Positions 12,293-24,051 of a DNA stretch of 64,000 nucleotides are shown here, in pieces. Positions within the stretch are counted from its first letter, which is position 1, and each line of letters begins with the position of its first letter. Source of the stretch: Mya arenaria (Eukaryota > Mollusca > Bivalvia > Myida > Myidae); the NCBI RefSeq assembly GCF_026914265.1, contig NC_069136.1, forward strand, positions 30,471,201 through 30,535,200, in the 5' to 3' direction. A model generated the notes under the pieces. That model saw nothing but the letters and a program-made list of their open reading frames with translations, did not search any database and had not been told where the DNA came from. Position numbers and translations under genes: made by a program.

Positions 12293-13697
12293 ACCTCCAA
12301 AGAGATTTTAACATTCTTTTCTCTTGAATGGATTCTGACAATCATTAATCTTTTATCCAATTTAAAAGTGCACCAAGGATCGAGGCTGTACGAGGATATG
12401 AGCCAGGGTGCCACTGATGCTAATGGTGATGATGAGGATGATGGCCTTGTTACAGTCAAGACCAACACCCCCCAACATTCCAGCTACCTGTTCATTATTC
12501 GATGCTCGGCAGAGCAGAATCCAAAAAGGTAAATAGAAAATGTTAATGGAATGTAGTATGGTTTTCATAATTGAACCTTGCATCTTTTTATTATTATAAA
12601 CATTAACAAACAGCCAATCACATTATTGGTTTAATGGTTCACTGTTTATTACCTGAAGTGTCTTGTTTCAATTTTTATTTTTGACAGAATGTTATTTGTT
12701 CCAGATCAGGACACCTGGATCTTTGTGATTTTGGAAAACCAGCAGGAGCAATTGCGATAACATACGCAGCTCCTGCGTCTCATCCTGGCGAGAGATTCAG
12801 CACAAGATGCAGGTCCGAGTGAGTTGCCAGAGGAGATATCTTTCCCCCTCAAAACTGTGGTGGATTTGGCAGCCTTCAAAGAGCGAAAGTCACAAGCGAA
12901 TGCTGCAACATCCATTGTAAGTTTCCCAAACATAGTTGACTGACATTTTTTATGAGGTGTCTTTAAATTTAAAAATGCATAATTTGAGCTTTAAAATTAC
13001 ATTTTGAAGTGACATTATTCATTTAAGTTTGTTTTTGAAATGTGATCTGATATTATCAATATAAGGGCAGGCACACAAACTGAGCCAGTATAGGTGGCGC
13101 TGACAGTGCTTCAAATTTTAATATTTAATTGTACCACATTGAGTGTGATACTATGGTTCTGCTTGAAAGTTTTTGCTGTTTTGCATTTATATGTGGATTT
13201 ACAGGCATTTTCATGCACAACTTTTTGTTCAAGGTAAAATACTTGGCAGAATATGGTGGGAGTGACACAGTGGACACGGTTTCCCGGATAATGAAGACGG
13301 TGTTGACAACAAATCTGGCCCGCCAATACAACCTAAAGGAAACCAAACAAAAAAAGAAACTGGACAGACTCCACTTGATAAACATCTTTTTCAGTAGGTG
13401 GTTTTGTTGTTGTATATATTAAGGTGTGCTAAATGAAACTACCTATGCTGTGCATATACATCAATGGATTTAAAAAAAAATATAACTGAGTATTAGTGTT
13501 AAAAAATAACAAACTTTTTAAGATAACTAAATTTATCTGCCTAGCTAAAATTACCATAGATAGTTGACGATAAAATGCTGCTTATTTATTACTAAACATT
13601 TGATAATCACTTTGATGAAATAACTGTCTCAGATATTCATCTATCCACTAACACTATTTACAGGATGTCAATAATTGAACCCAGCAACACACTTTAG
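12293..13697 (+). pseudogene. DUF4806-like spliced gene, copy 2, one in-frame stop
   Basis: Proposed exons: 12293-12528, 12688-12916, 13234-13397 and 13664-13697. The exon 2/3 join is phase 0 and gives a continuous DUF4806-like segment. FPLKTVVDLAAFKERK is followed by YLAEYGGSDTVDTVSRIM, KTVLTTNLARQYN and a lysine-rich tail before LINIFFS. The exon 3/4 join is phase 2 and leads to a stop after about 11 residues. Unlike copy 1, the domain frame in exon 3 is intact. The exon 2 frame still has TAA at 12758-12760, between LENQQEQLR and HTQLLRLIL, as in copy 1. Either both copies descend from a dead gene, or translation begins after it. Exon 1 differs from copy 1 by two adjacent bases (ATT to AAC, Ile to Asn). 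Confidence 0.6.
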
Positions 13698-15027
13698 AAC
13701 CGCAAGGAAATGGAGGGGGCCATATAGAAGTGGCTTTCCGAGTCGCGGAGTCGTGAGGTTGGCCGCAAAGACCGAGCAAGAGTCACCCCGATGCTTCCTT
13801 CAGTAGAATGTTGACTTATTTACTTACCATAAAATTTACGATTCCACGAACCACGAACATACGGATTTACAACTCAGAATTAAACCAGCAAAACTTGTCA
13901 GACTATTTTTCAAATTGATAGTATACAATAAGTATGCTTCTATTGTTTTATCATAAACACATCAATGTCGTGTGACATGTTATGTAGTTTGTATGCAAAA
14001 TGTATCACAATAATGTAATAATGAGATATCTCCAACTTTTCCCCTAAATTTTCATATCATTAAGGGCTTCAAGAAGAGCATTTCTTATCTATATTTATAG
14101 GCAAATCCATGTTGCTTTTACTTTTTTGTATAAACATAAGACAAACTGTCCATGACTAATAAGAGACCCATCAACAAGACAAATATATTTAGTTCACATT
14201 TGGATGATTGTTCTAAAGAAGACTCTTAATAAGCGAAACCTGTTGACATTGAATAATTATCATAATATCTCGGAATGATGTCAGTTTTTGTTTTACTATA
14301 ATATTTTCTTATCCTGGGTACACCATTTTAAACTTTGATACACTCAAAATAAACTTATTTTAAGATGAAGTAAGAAATTTGGCTGAATGAAATAAGCTAC
14401 TTAAGGGTGTTACGCTTAAGAACTTTCGAGAAATTGGGGCCAGATGACTTTAATTATATCAACCCCATTTATTTCCCTGGCGATAACAGTGATCCCAGAT
14501 TTGTATATGGTAGATACATATTTAACCTATGGATTGAGCGTGTATATATTAATAAATTCTTCTTGATATACAACAATGAATCAGGTCTAAATGATATAAT
14601 TTTATTATGTAAATATTTGTTATACAAATGTAACTTATATGCTGTTGCTCTACTTTTGTTTCATATGTATTTTGTAATGTAACTCAACATACATGGAGGA
14701 AATAAGGATATATATATGTTTTAACATTCAGTCATGTCAGTTCACTAGTCAGTATTACAAGGTGCATTAATTGTGTTAGTCAATAGCTCTGGTTTGTGTT
14801 TAATTTTTTCTCCTTTTAAATTCTTTTTTATTTTACATGTATGATTTTTGTGATTGAATCCAATGTACCAATGAACTTGAAACTGTTATTTCATTTCTGG
14901 TTTGAAACGCTGCTTTATGTCTAAGCAATATTGTTATACTTGAATGTGTAGATGCACTCCATGCTCTGTTTATTAGAATTGTGCGTCTTTCGATTAGTGT
15001 ATTTTTTTTTAAACACATTCGTTAAAG
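13698..15027. other. Unit spacer, no gene supported (copy 2)
   Basis: Copy of 6148-7477; nothing gene-like. Confidence 0.5.
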
Positions 15028-15350
15028 CATTCGGAGCTCCGCGGCCATTTTTATCGAAAACAACCTTTGATGTATGCCGGTACATCAGTTAAATTTCTTA
15101 ATTATATCATTAATTAAATGTAGGGTTTTAGAATTGTTTTTATTGATCTAAGATTAAATTGATTGCCAGTGAAGTGTAATATTGCAAACATAATTAAGAT
15201 TCCCAAGAGTTAAGTCATAAAGTTTAACTGCTAAAAAAATTACTACGCGATCTACTTGCAGCGGACTTAAACGTACCGCTTTTTGAGTATGTAAACCGTC
15301 CAAATACATCAGAGGTTGTTTTTGATAAAATGGCCGAGGAGCTCCGAATG
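15028..15350. mobile_element. MITE family A, complete copy at the copy 2/3 junction
   Basis: Identical in structure to 7478-7800, with the same 9-bp duplications tcgttaaag at 15019-15027 and 15351-15359. It is here by segmental duplication and is not an independent insertion. Confidence 0.88.
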
Positions 15351-16654
15351 TCGTTAAAGTCTTTAAAAAGTGTGTGTTTTTTACATGTAATTTTTGACAC
15401 ACTTTTTCAGTTTGACAGCTTTAACTGACAGATACAATCAATAAAACAGTTTTCACTTATTATTAAGTTATTAATCAAATTATAAATGTACTAGATAGTT
15501 TTAGCTTGGTATTGTCAAACCAAACTGAAAAAAATGTGTCATAATTTCAGTGACATTTTTCTTGTGTGCCACTTTTATATTGCCAGTATTACGCAAAATC
15601 TTAACATTGTCAGTATGTAATTTTTGTTGTCTTTTTTAGTGTACATCTTGTTTTACATTTCTAATGTTTTCATGTTAATAAACTTAATAAGATTATTGCT
15701 ATCTTTGTTGTGTAATGAAATATTATGTTGACATTATGTCATTTGTACTTCTCAACATAGCTGTTTGTAGAGATAATCAATGAAAGGATAGTAATGCAAT
15801 AGGTGAACACTCAAGATCAAATATTTTAGGTAATTGGAATCAATATATTATAACCTGTAATAACAAAAGTAACGGTTTACCCCACATTAATTGCTTAGGT
15901 AGGGCATATAGAGCCCACAAATACCATGTGGGACCCATATGGGTCCCATATCAAGCCCTGTTCAAAAACCCATATGGGTCCTAAATCGAGCCCAGTTCCA
16001 AAACCCATGTGGGGCCCATATGGGTCCCACATTCAGCCCATATAGGTTGCCCATATGGGACCCACATGGAGCCCTGTTGCAAAACCCATGTGGGGCCCAG
16101 ATGGGTAGCCCATATGGGACCCATATGGTAACCCATGTGGGACCCATATGGGTCCCATAAGTTTTGCTGGCTGGGATGTTATGATGCTTTAACCTTAAAA
16201 CAAGCAAGGGGGCCATAGCGAACTATGTCAGCGTGTAGCCGAGACCTAGTCCTAGGTGATAGTACATATGAATTACCTAGGATTTAAGGCAGGCTATGCG
16301 AGATAGGGACAAGGAAAAGGGTCCCAATCCCTATTTGCCTCATATTCATTACATGTTATGGTGCAGAAACCTTAAAACCAGCAAGGGGGCCACAGCAACC
16401 TATATCAGCGTGTGGTATAGACCTTATCCTAGGTGAAAGTACATATGAACTACCTAGGATTTTAGGCAGGGTATGCGAGATAAGGACATGATAAAGGCTC
16501 CCAATGCCTATTTTTACCTCATATTCATTAAATGTTATGGTGCAAAAACCTTCAAACGAGCAAGGAGACCATACCGACCTATGTCAGCGTGTATCTTAAA
16601 CCTAGTCCTAGGTGATAGTACATATGAATATTTAAGATTTTAGGCAGACTATGC
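15102..16654. repeat. 7.55-kb segmental duplication, partial copy 3
   Basis: Matches copies 1 and 2 up to aggcagactatgc at 16654, then departs. Only one substitution against copy 2 was noticed (15885, c for a). After 16654 the sequence continues in the same phase of the 177-bp satellite but with a different monomer, as expected if the duplication ended by unequal exchange between monomers. It includes a spacer without genes at 15360-15911. Confidence 0.92.
15912..16166. repeat. GGGACCCATATGGGTCCC palindrome block (copy 3)
   Basis: Third copy of the block at 811-1065. No right-hand partner block follows the satellite here. Confidence 0.85.
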
Positions 16655-18065
16655 AAGATAGGGACATGGAAAATGCTCACAATGCCTATTTGTCTCATAT
16701 TCATTGCATGCTATGGTGCGGAAACCTTAAAAGAGCATGGGGATCATATAGCCCTTTGTCATCATGTAGCCAAGACCTAGTCCTAGGTGATAGTACATAT
16801 GAATAACCTAGGATTTTAGGTATGCTATGCGAGATGGGAACATGGAAAAGGCTCCCAATGTATATTTGATTCATATTCTATACATGTTTTGGTGCAGAAA
16901 CCTTAAAACAAGCAAGGGGACAATAGCGACCTATGTCACCATGTAGCAGAGACCGAGTCCTAGATGATAGTACATATGAATAACGTAAGATTTTTGGCAG
17001 GCTATGCGTGATAGGGACATGGTCAATGCTCTCAATGCCAAATTCATTAAATGTTATTGTGCAAAAACCTCAAAACGAGCTAGGGGAGCAAAGCGACCTT
17101 TGTCAGCTTGTTGATTAGACCTTGTCCTAGGTGATAGTACATATGAATTACCTATAATTTTAAGCAGGCTATGTGATATAGGGACATGGAAAATGGCCCC
17201 TTATGCCTATTTGCCTCATATTCATTAAATGTTATGGTGAAAAAACCTTAAAACGAGCAAGTGGACCATAGCGCCCTGACAGTTCGTTGCGTAGACCTAG
17301 TCCTAGGTGATAGTATATATTAATTACCTAGGATTTTAGGCAGGTTATGCAAGATAGGGACATGGAAAAGGCTCCCATTTTCAATTTGCCTAATGTTCAT
17401 TACATGTTATGGTGCAGAAACTTTAAAACGAGAAAGGAGACCATAGCGACCTATGTCACCGTTTAGCCAAGACCTGGCCATACTCGGTGTTGAAACACGA
17501 AAATATCCTATGCTATGCGGGATAGGGACATAAAATATGCCCATTATGCATATTAGTAATTTACCCGATATTCTTGCAGCGTTATTGTTTGTTATTGTGT
17601 GGAAACATTAAAACGTGCACTGCGACAATATGGACATATGTCACTGTTCAGCCGAGACCTTGCACCAAATGATGGCATATATTTGAATAACCTAGGATTT
17701 TAGGCAAGTTATGCAGGATAGGACATGGTAAGACTCCCAATACCGAATATCCAATATACAACTGTGATGGTGCGATAACCTTAAAACAAGCAAGCGAACC
17801 ATTGCCACTGTATAGCCGAGACTAGTTTAAGTTTATGGCATATATGAATCACTTAGGATTGTAGGGTGATAATGCGGGATAGGGACATGAAATAAGCTTC
17901 CAACACCTACCTGACCCACATACTTACCGTTTATGTTGCGGAATCCTTACAACGAACAAGGGTACCATATCGACCTATATTACAGTGTAACTGAGACCTG
18001 GCCCTTGGTGAGGCCTTATGTGAATAACTTCGGATTTTCGAAAGACTTTTCGAGATAGGGACATA
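16167..18065 (+). repeat. 177-bp satellite array, degenerate end
   Basis: Three monomers as in copies 1 and 2, then about four clear but distinct monomers to roughly 17460, then increasingly mutated ones (gggatagggacat and taggattttagg still legible) to 18065. The gradual loss of similarity is typical of the edge of a satellite array. Confidence 0.85.
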
Positions 18066-18825
18066 CATTTGGTTCTTAATGCGTGTTTAATATGTGTATA
18101 TAAATGTGCCTGTCATAGGCAATTAAATAAATAAATAGGTCCAGTTTTTATTTGTATTTAGAGTTACTACGGTGTTAACACCTAATTGTGTGATGGCCGT
18201 AAACGACAGTGCCCTTTAGTATTTACTTAAGGAATGAATTGCAGAGTTCGGACTCCACACACTTTGACCAGCCCAATTGCGTTCATACCCCGATAATGAT
18301 ATCAACCCCGCAATTAATTCCTTATATTTACACAAATAGTTCATTATTTCATTCAAGAATCGTTAAAAAAAATCTTCATTTCATTTAAGAAATCCTTTCA
18401 GTAATGCTTCCTTACACATTCTGTATGTGAATCACTTAGGATTTTAGGGTGATAATGCGGGATAGGGACATGAAATAAGCTTCCAACACCTACCTGACCC
18501 ACATACTTACCCTTTATGTTGCGGAATCCTTACAATGACCAAGGGTACCATATCGACCTATATTACAGTGTAACTGAGACCTGGCCCTTGGTGAGGCCTT
18601 ATGTGAATAACTTTTTCGAAAGGCTATTCGAGATAGGGACATACATTTGGTTCTTAATGCGTGTTTAATGTGTGTATATAAATGTGCCTGTCATAGGCAA
18701 TTAAATAAATAAATAGGTCCAGCTTTTATTTGCATTTAGGGTTATTATGATGTCTACACCTTATTGTGTGATGGCCGTAAACAACAGTGCACTTTAGTAT
18801 TTACTTAGGAATGAATTGCTAGGTT
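17840..18825 (+). repeat. Direct duplication of decayed satellite plus tail
   Basis: 17840-18245 and 18420-18825 match closely. Both hold a decayed satellite monomer, then atgtgcctgtcataggcaat, a run of aaataaataaata, and ttgtgtgatggccgtaaac. The copies differ at scattered positions, so this event is older than the 7.55-kb duplication. Confidence 0.8.
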
Positions 18826-18882
18826 GATGTCATTATCGGGGTATGAACGCAATTGGGCTGGTCAAAGTGTGTGAAACCCTAA
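18254..18882. repeat. ~50-bp inverted repeat around the second copy
   Basis: cacacactttgaccagccca at about 18254 reads in reverse complement at about 18832-18882 (gggctggtcaaagtgtgtg). The arms are about 50 bp with one or two mismatches and enclose the second copy of the direct duplication. No target duplication was recognised. Confidence 0.75.
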
Positions 18883-20003
18883 ACTGTGGACTCTGCTGTA
18901 TAATTAACATAAATACACTGTCATATCGATCATTGACATAACACCTTTGGGTGTGCACCGTCTTCCATGGAATCCAAAAGTATGTTGTTAAACTTATAAA
19001 GCCAAAAGGGGGTTGAGGCCTAGGGTAGCCCAATAAGATTTGCTATTGCAGTTAGGGGCGGTCCACGATTTGATATTTCCTAGGGATCACAACTTAGTCT
19101 TGATCCGTCTTCCCCTTGAAGCATAGAATATGCGGCATAAATAAATAAGGAGATTTGAGGGTTCTTACGCTATAATATCGCTATGTCTAAATTCAGTCTT
19201 GAACTGTGCACTTTGGTGTAATATTTGTTTATTTATATGGACATGAAACGTTAAATTTATGGCGTCACATTGGGAATGTGACGTCTTCCATGTTAGCCTA
19301 AAAAATGTGAACACCTAAACAAATGCGGGGCTAAAATAATTCTAAAACTGTGCATTTTGTAATACATACACATGACAGAGGCTTGGAACTATCCCGGAAT
19401 ACGGTGAAGATGTTTGCCGTTACATAATGTCGTATCCCGGAGAGCAATGCTGATTTGTGATAAATGCATATTTATATACTTGATGTATGCTTATTAATGA
19501 CAGTCTTTGATAAATTACCGCTTTAAATGGCCACATTCAGGAAAGGATACTAACACATTCATAAGTTTACAAAATGTTACCATATTTTTAAATGTAATTT
19601 ATTCAAGAAATATATTGTATATATGTAGCATACGTTTATAGACCTAAATATAAAGATAATGCGACTTATCTTTATCTAAAAGTAAACACATTGGATACTC
19701 AACAACATTGCTTAACGAAAAGCCCTCTTTTCCCCTGTAAGTAATCACTGTTTTCTCTCCTGCACCTCTTATATCATCCAAAATGTTACCCCTGTGTACC
19801 CCCGTTAATACGGATGCTCGGTAGCTCCCAAATTTCTATCTATAAGGCATTGAAGGTAAATTTCGCCAATATCTGTCTCTAAAAAATATAAAGCTATTGT
19901 TTTTGTTAAACAGGTACTATGTTACGACTGTTTCTTATATAGGGCCAATTTAAATTCGAAACTGTGCTAGAAACACCCTCAATTTCAAATCTGAAGCTAA
20001 GCT
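18883..20003. other. Intergenic, no gene seen
   Basis: No convincing exon. Weakly similar phrases (aactgtgcactttggtgtaa, gacgtcttccatg) recur near 18895, 19205 and 19340, suggesting very old tandem repeats. Confidence 0.45.
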
Positions 20004-20007
20004 TTAA

Positions 20008-20362
20008 AGCTGCACTCTCACAGATTGAATGTTTTGAGAACTTTTTTATTTTTTGCCTTGAAACTAGATTTTTTTTTGCGTAAATATCTGCAAACCAATG
20101 ATAAAAGACTGCTGACAAAAGGTCAGATCGCAGCTTTACATATTTCCGTCCCAAAATTGATGTTTTATGCATTTTTCTTAAACCGTTATAAAACATTAAA
20201 TTTGGAATGGAAATATGAAAATCTGCGATCTGATTTTTTGTCAGCAGTCTTTAATCACTGGTTAGCAGATATTTACGCAATGTTTTCCAATTCCAAGACA
20301 AAAAAAAAAATAAAAAATAAAAAAAAAATTGGAAAAAACGGTAATTCTGTGAGAGTGCAGCT
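20008..20362. mobile_element. MITE family B, TTAA-flanked
   Basis: About 355 bp with terminal inverted repeats AGCTGCACTCTCACAG and CTGTGAGAGTGCAGCT, flanked by TTAA on both sides (20004-20007, 20363-20366). The interior is itself partly self-complementary around gactgctgacaaaaggtcag and its mirror. TTAA targets suit piggyBac-like mobilisation (inference). Related copies at 29914-30273 and 41078-41425. Confidence 0.8.
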
Positions 20363-20599
20363 TTAAACCTTATGTTTGCAACCCGGTGTTAATCAATCTC
20401 CAACGCAGTGTTCTCCATTAACAAGCAGAATAGATCACTGCATATGCATGGAATGCAGTTATATATACTTCCTAAGTGCGTTTTCTTCCCTCTCGCTTTT
20501 GTAGTTTTGACCAAACTTTTGTTACAATACAATAAAATTCATTATTTACAAATGATTTACATTTCATTTACCAAAATAACGTTTTTTTTTCTATTGACA

Positions 20600-20960
20600 C
20601 GGGATTTTCATGTTGTGTGCTCAAACACCTTAGCGATGTATGAAGGAATGTTCATGTGTTCGTTCAATACGCTCAGACCAGAGTTTTCCCAGATCAATGC
20701 CCTATGTGAGGTTGAAGTGATCACTCTGGCAATATTCATGGTAATTGAACATAAACTCGTGAATGCCTCGAACATGAGTCATCACAGTATATTGAGGCAT
20801 AAGGCAATGCTCACGTGTTAATGTGCTCAAACCAGACTTTTCCGAATACAATGGTATATTTGAGGTTGAAGAGATTCCAAATGCCGACCACTCTAGCATA
20901 GTGGCAATAGCCACGATAATTTTAACCAAACATGTCAATGCCTAGAACATGAGCCATGAA
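20600..20960. repeat. Diverged ~190-bp direct repeat
   Basis: Two units share cgctcagaccagagttttcc / gctcaaaccagacttttccg, tgaggttgaag and aatgcctcgaacatgag / aatgcctagaacatgag. The 137-codon plus-strand frame at 20408-20821 overlaps the first unit, is rich in hydrophobic low-complexity residues and has no recognisable domain, so it is not called as a gene. Confidence 0.6.
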
Positions 20961-21227
20961 AGCGTATTATTATTATCCATAGTTCACATTATAGGCCCTG
21001 AACCTAGTTTATCACTACACATTCTGTTAGGGACCCCTTAGTCGAATAATCGGGTCAGTCCGTCCCCAAAATGGCCTTTGCAGCAGCAAAATTCGATTTT
21101 CGAGCTCTATTATCGGCTATTCAGTACAACAGCTCCAGCGATATAAATTGTTCATTATGTAAGCCTCGTGGCCTAGTTCATCCCTTCAATTAACGTTATG
21201 TCCCCTATGTAAAATTTTCGGGTCAGT

Positions 21228-21718
21228 TTGTCCCTATCCCGCATAGCCTGCCTAAAATCCTAGGGTATTCACATGTGCCATCACCTAGGGCCAGGTCTCG
21301 GCTACACAGTGATATAGGCCCCTTTACCCCTTGCTCGTTTCTGCGAGAACGAGCCTTACATGTATGGTAGGGGTCAGTAGGGCTTATATTGCCCATATAC
21401 GCACAATGTTGGGACGGGGCCAGACTAAAATCCTCGTAGTATTAACAGTTTCCCCGAATGTATCACACCGCCAGGTAACCCTTGGATACAGTGCCATTGG
21501 TACCCTTGCTCGTTTTTAAGGCATCCGCACCATAACAGTGTCTGAATATGGGCCAAATTGGCATGTGGGATCGAGTTCATGTCCCTATCCCGCATAGCCT
21601 GCCTAAAATCCTAGGGTATTCACATGTGCCATCACTTAGGGCCAGGTCTCGGCTACACAGTGACATAGGCCCCTATGGTCCCCTTGCTCGTTTCTGCGAG
21701 AACGAGCCTTACATGTTT
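21228..21718 (-). repeat. Two inverted 177-bp satellite monomers
   Basis: 21228-21370 and 21575-21718 each read, on the minus strand, as the satellite of 1066-3915 (ctatcccgcatagcctgcct, aaaatcctaggg, cttgctcgttt). The two blocks are nearly identical to each other, both ending in ctgcgagaacgagccttaca, and are separated by about 200 bp of other sequence. Confidence 0.8.
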
Positions 21719-21803
21719 CCTCGAGATTAATGCTCTTATTGTATTGATTTTGATGGTGATACGGTGCTAGCACCGCATCCCCGCGGTGATATGGTGATAC
21801 GGT

Positions 21804-22040
21804 GCTAACTTCACGCACATCCCGTTTCGTGAGAAGCTAAGCTTCGAGGCTCGCAATTTAAAGCGAGCTGGCGTGATCGACAAAACATGGATTTCCGGGT
21901 GTCGAGTGCTTATTCTGTTGAAAAATGAGACCCGTGGACTTGTGATCAGCTCCATGGAACAGATTGAGTCTATCCGTGATGGACGTCCGCAGTCTGTCGC
22001 ACCACCGGCCAGCCAACGTCATGACGTCACCGCGAGCTAG
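21804..22040 (+). pseudogene. ORF1-like C-terminal fragment of a non-LTR element
   Basis: An open frame without a start reads FTHIPFREKLSFEARNLK, then GVIDKTWISGCRVLILLK and RGLVISSMEQIES, and ends at TAG 22038-22040. The layout (FREKxxxEARxLK, then a short 'KTWxxxxxVxIxxK' strand) resembles the C-terminal domain of the RNA-binding ORF1 protein of L1-like LINEs. The identification is from memory of that pattern and is moderate at best. Nothing upstream can be joined to it. It could belong to the same plus-strand LINE as 25578-26035. Confidence 0.4.
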
Positions 22041-22848
22041 AGCTGCGGGAGATGAGTGCGTGAACTCTTATTACTGTCATCGCCGTGCTTTATTTACTTT
22101 TCACAGTCAATAATATTTATTGACCCACTTTGATTTGTTGTTAACCTAGTTCAATACTATATACTATCACTGTGCAGTACGCTTTCCATATTTGATCAAT
22201 ATTATCGATAATTCAACACCTTAAATAGATATATAGTGCTATTTATAGCCCACTGTATTTGTTCTTCCCTAGAACTGCATGAGCGATGTTCTGTCCGCGC
22301 CTGACGTAAATCCCTTCAGTATTGTTAATATCCTTATAACGATATTGTAATCACTTATAAGGAGTCGTAAGAATTGTCGCTCTGTTTCCTTCATAAATCG
22401 GGATTATATCCCATACATCATATTTCGGCTTATTCATTCTTCATGTCTGTTCTTTTTTTAATTACCATTAATATTTATATATTTATATTTGATCAATTAT
22501 TTTCGTCGGGGATTTGAAAAAAGGCATTTGTAAATGTTCCATATATTAGCAATATATCAGTATTTCTTAAATTTAATGAGATTATCATTCCTTTTGTTTT
22601 AATGAATTCAATGATAATGGTTCTTAGTTCACTTTTTTCTTGTAATTGGAAACTAATGTTTTCATTATTATGTATATTTTTTGCTCTTGTTCTACTGTCA
22701 TTTCTTTTCTGTTTTGTGCTCCTGTGTACTGTATCATGTTTGTGTTTATCCCTATGGCAACCGCGTTTGATTGTTGACGTTATTAAGTACATGTAGTTAA
22801 TTATGGGATCTGACTTATGTTCTTATAGGATTGCCATAGGGTTGTTTA
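22041..22848. other. AT-rich stretch, no gene seen
   Basis: Low-complexity T-rich sequence without recognisable exons. It may be the remains of the spacer between ORF1 and ORF2 of an older LINE, since an ORF1-like end lies to its left and an ORF2-like start lies to the right of the next element. Confidence 0.4.
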
Positions 22849-23356
22849 ATAGAACAGAACAGAACAGAAAATTTATTTTTGACTTAAGCATATACAGCTC
22901 ATCGTCACATTACACAAAATATAAACATAAATATAGAATACACAAACGCATAAAAAATCAAATTATATAAAGTTTCATGTATAACACATTTTAAATGAGT
23001 TTTGCATCATTGACAGATTTTTCAGTAAATTCTCGAAAATGGAAAGAACAAAAGAAAAAAAGGAAAACATCCACCAAGTTACACACAAATCAGCGTGCAT
23101 GATGGTTGATATGAAAGTGAGAATGTTAAATATATTCTTTAACACATAAACCTTGAAAAGTGCGGAAAGAAATCGAATAAGACATGAAAATAGAAGCAGT
23201 ATTGCCGTTTATAGAGGAACCTTATACCAATAGATTGGAGATACATCATGTGTGATAAAACAACGACAGGAAACAAAACAAACAAACATGTAAAAAGGAA
23301 ATACAAAGACATATACAGCTCGTCTAGTTTTTGGTGACAATTTATGAATAAAACCA

Positions 23357-23857
23357 TTAGGCATTGTTCTTTCTTATTTCAAAGGCTTTTAGACAAAAAA
23401 TTGCTAATTTAACAAGAAGTGATTTATTATCAGTTTGCAGTAGAGAGATAAACTTAGCCATACTAGGATGTTCTGAATAGTATCTGGGTATAAAGTTTCT
23501 ACGAACATCAGCATACATTGGACATTTTAAGACAAAATGGTACTCGTCTTCCAGATCGTTTAAATTACAAAATGTACACTTTCTTTCATTTCTTACAATG
23601 TTATTATGTCTCCCAACTTCAATATTTAATCTATGTGACGATAGTCTTAATTTTGCAAGTACTTGTCTGTACTTCATGTTGTCTAATTTATGAATGTAGC
23701 TTGAAACTTCGAATGTGTCTTTTAGTTCTTTATATATAGTTAGTGAGGTACACCTTTCCATACCCACTCTCCAGTCTGAAATATAAATATCTCGTAGCCT
23801 ATTTCTAATCAAAGGTACAAAGACAATCATATTTACTGATTCTGAATAAAGCCACAC
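23357..23857 (-). pseudogene. LINE ORF2 C-terminal segment with CCHC-type motif
   Basis: 166 codons in the frame that follows the RT. It holds LRLSSHRLNIEVGRHN, then a zinc-binding pattern CTFCNLNDLEDEYHFVLKC (C-x2-C-x8-H-x4-C), the usual end of ORF2 proteins in several LINE clades. The frame can be read further upstream (SNWASNVRDVL, GFHDVWLYSES), so it is the continuation of the RT protein and not a separate gene. The ATG at its start has no significance. Confidence 0.75.
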
Positions 23858-24051
23858 GTCATGAAATCCAGAATGTTGTAAAACATCTCGAACATTTGAG
23901 GCCCAATTACTAACAGCACGGTTTGCATCTATCTCTCTTAATTTTTTACCGATAGTTGTTCTTAAAATACAATTATCAGTTTTGCTAGTGAATAGTTTGA
24001 TAAAATATTTAACAATACGAATTTATCGTTCGATATGTAGCGGAAACCGAC

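Larger units (their letters stand above)
7552..15101. repeat. 7.55-kb tandem segmental duplication, copy 2
   Basis: Matches copy 1 over its full length with very few differences, offset 7551 before the DUF4806 exon and 7550 after it. It shares base g at 7595 with copy 3 where copy 1 has a, so copies 2 and 3 may be the closer pair. It carries all the parts of copy 1. Confidence 0.95.

Noticed and set aside
20408-20821. 137-codon plus-strand frame
   Set aside because: It overlaps a diverged direct repeat and consists of hydrophobic, AT-driven residues without a domain.
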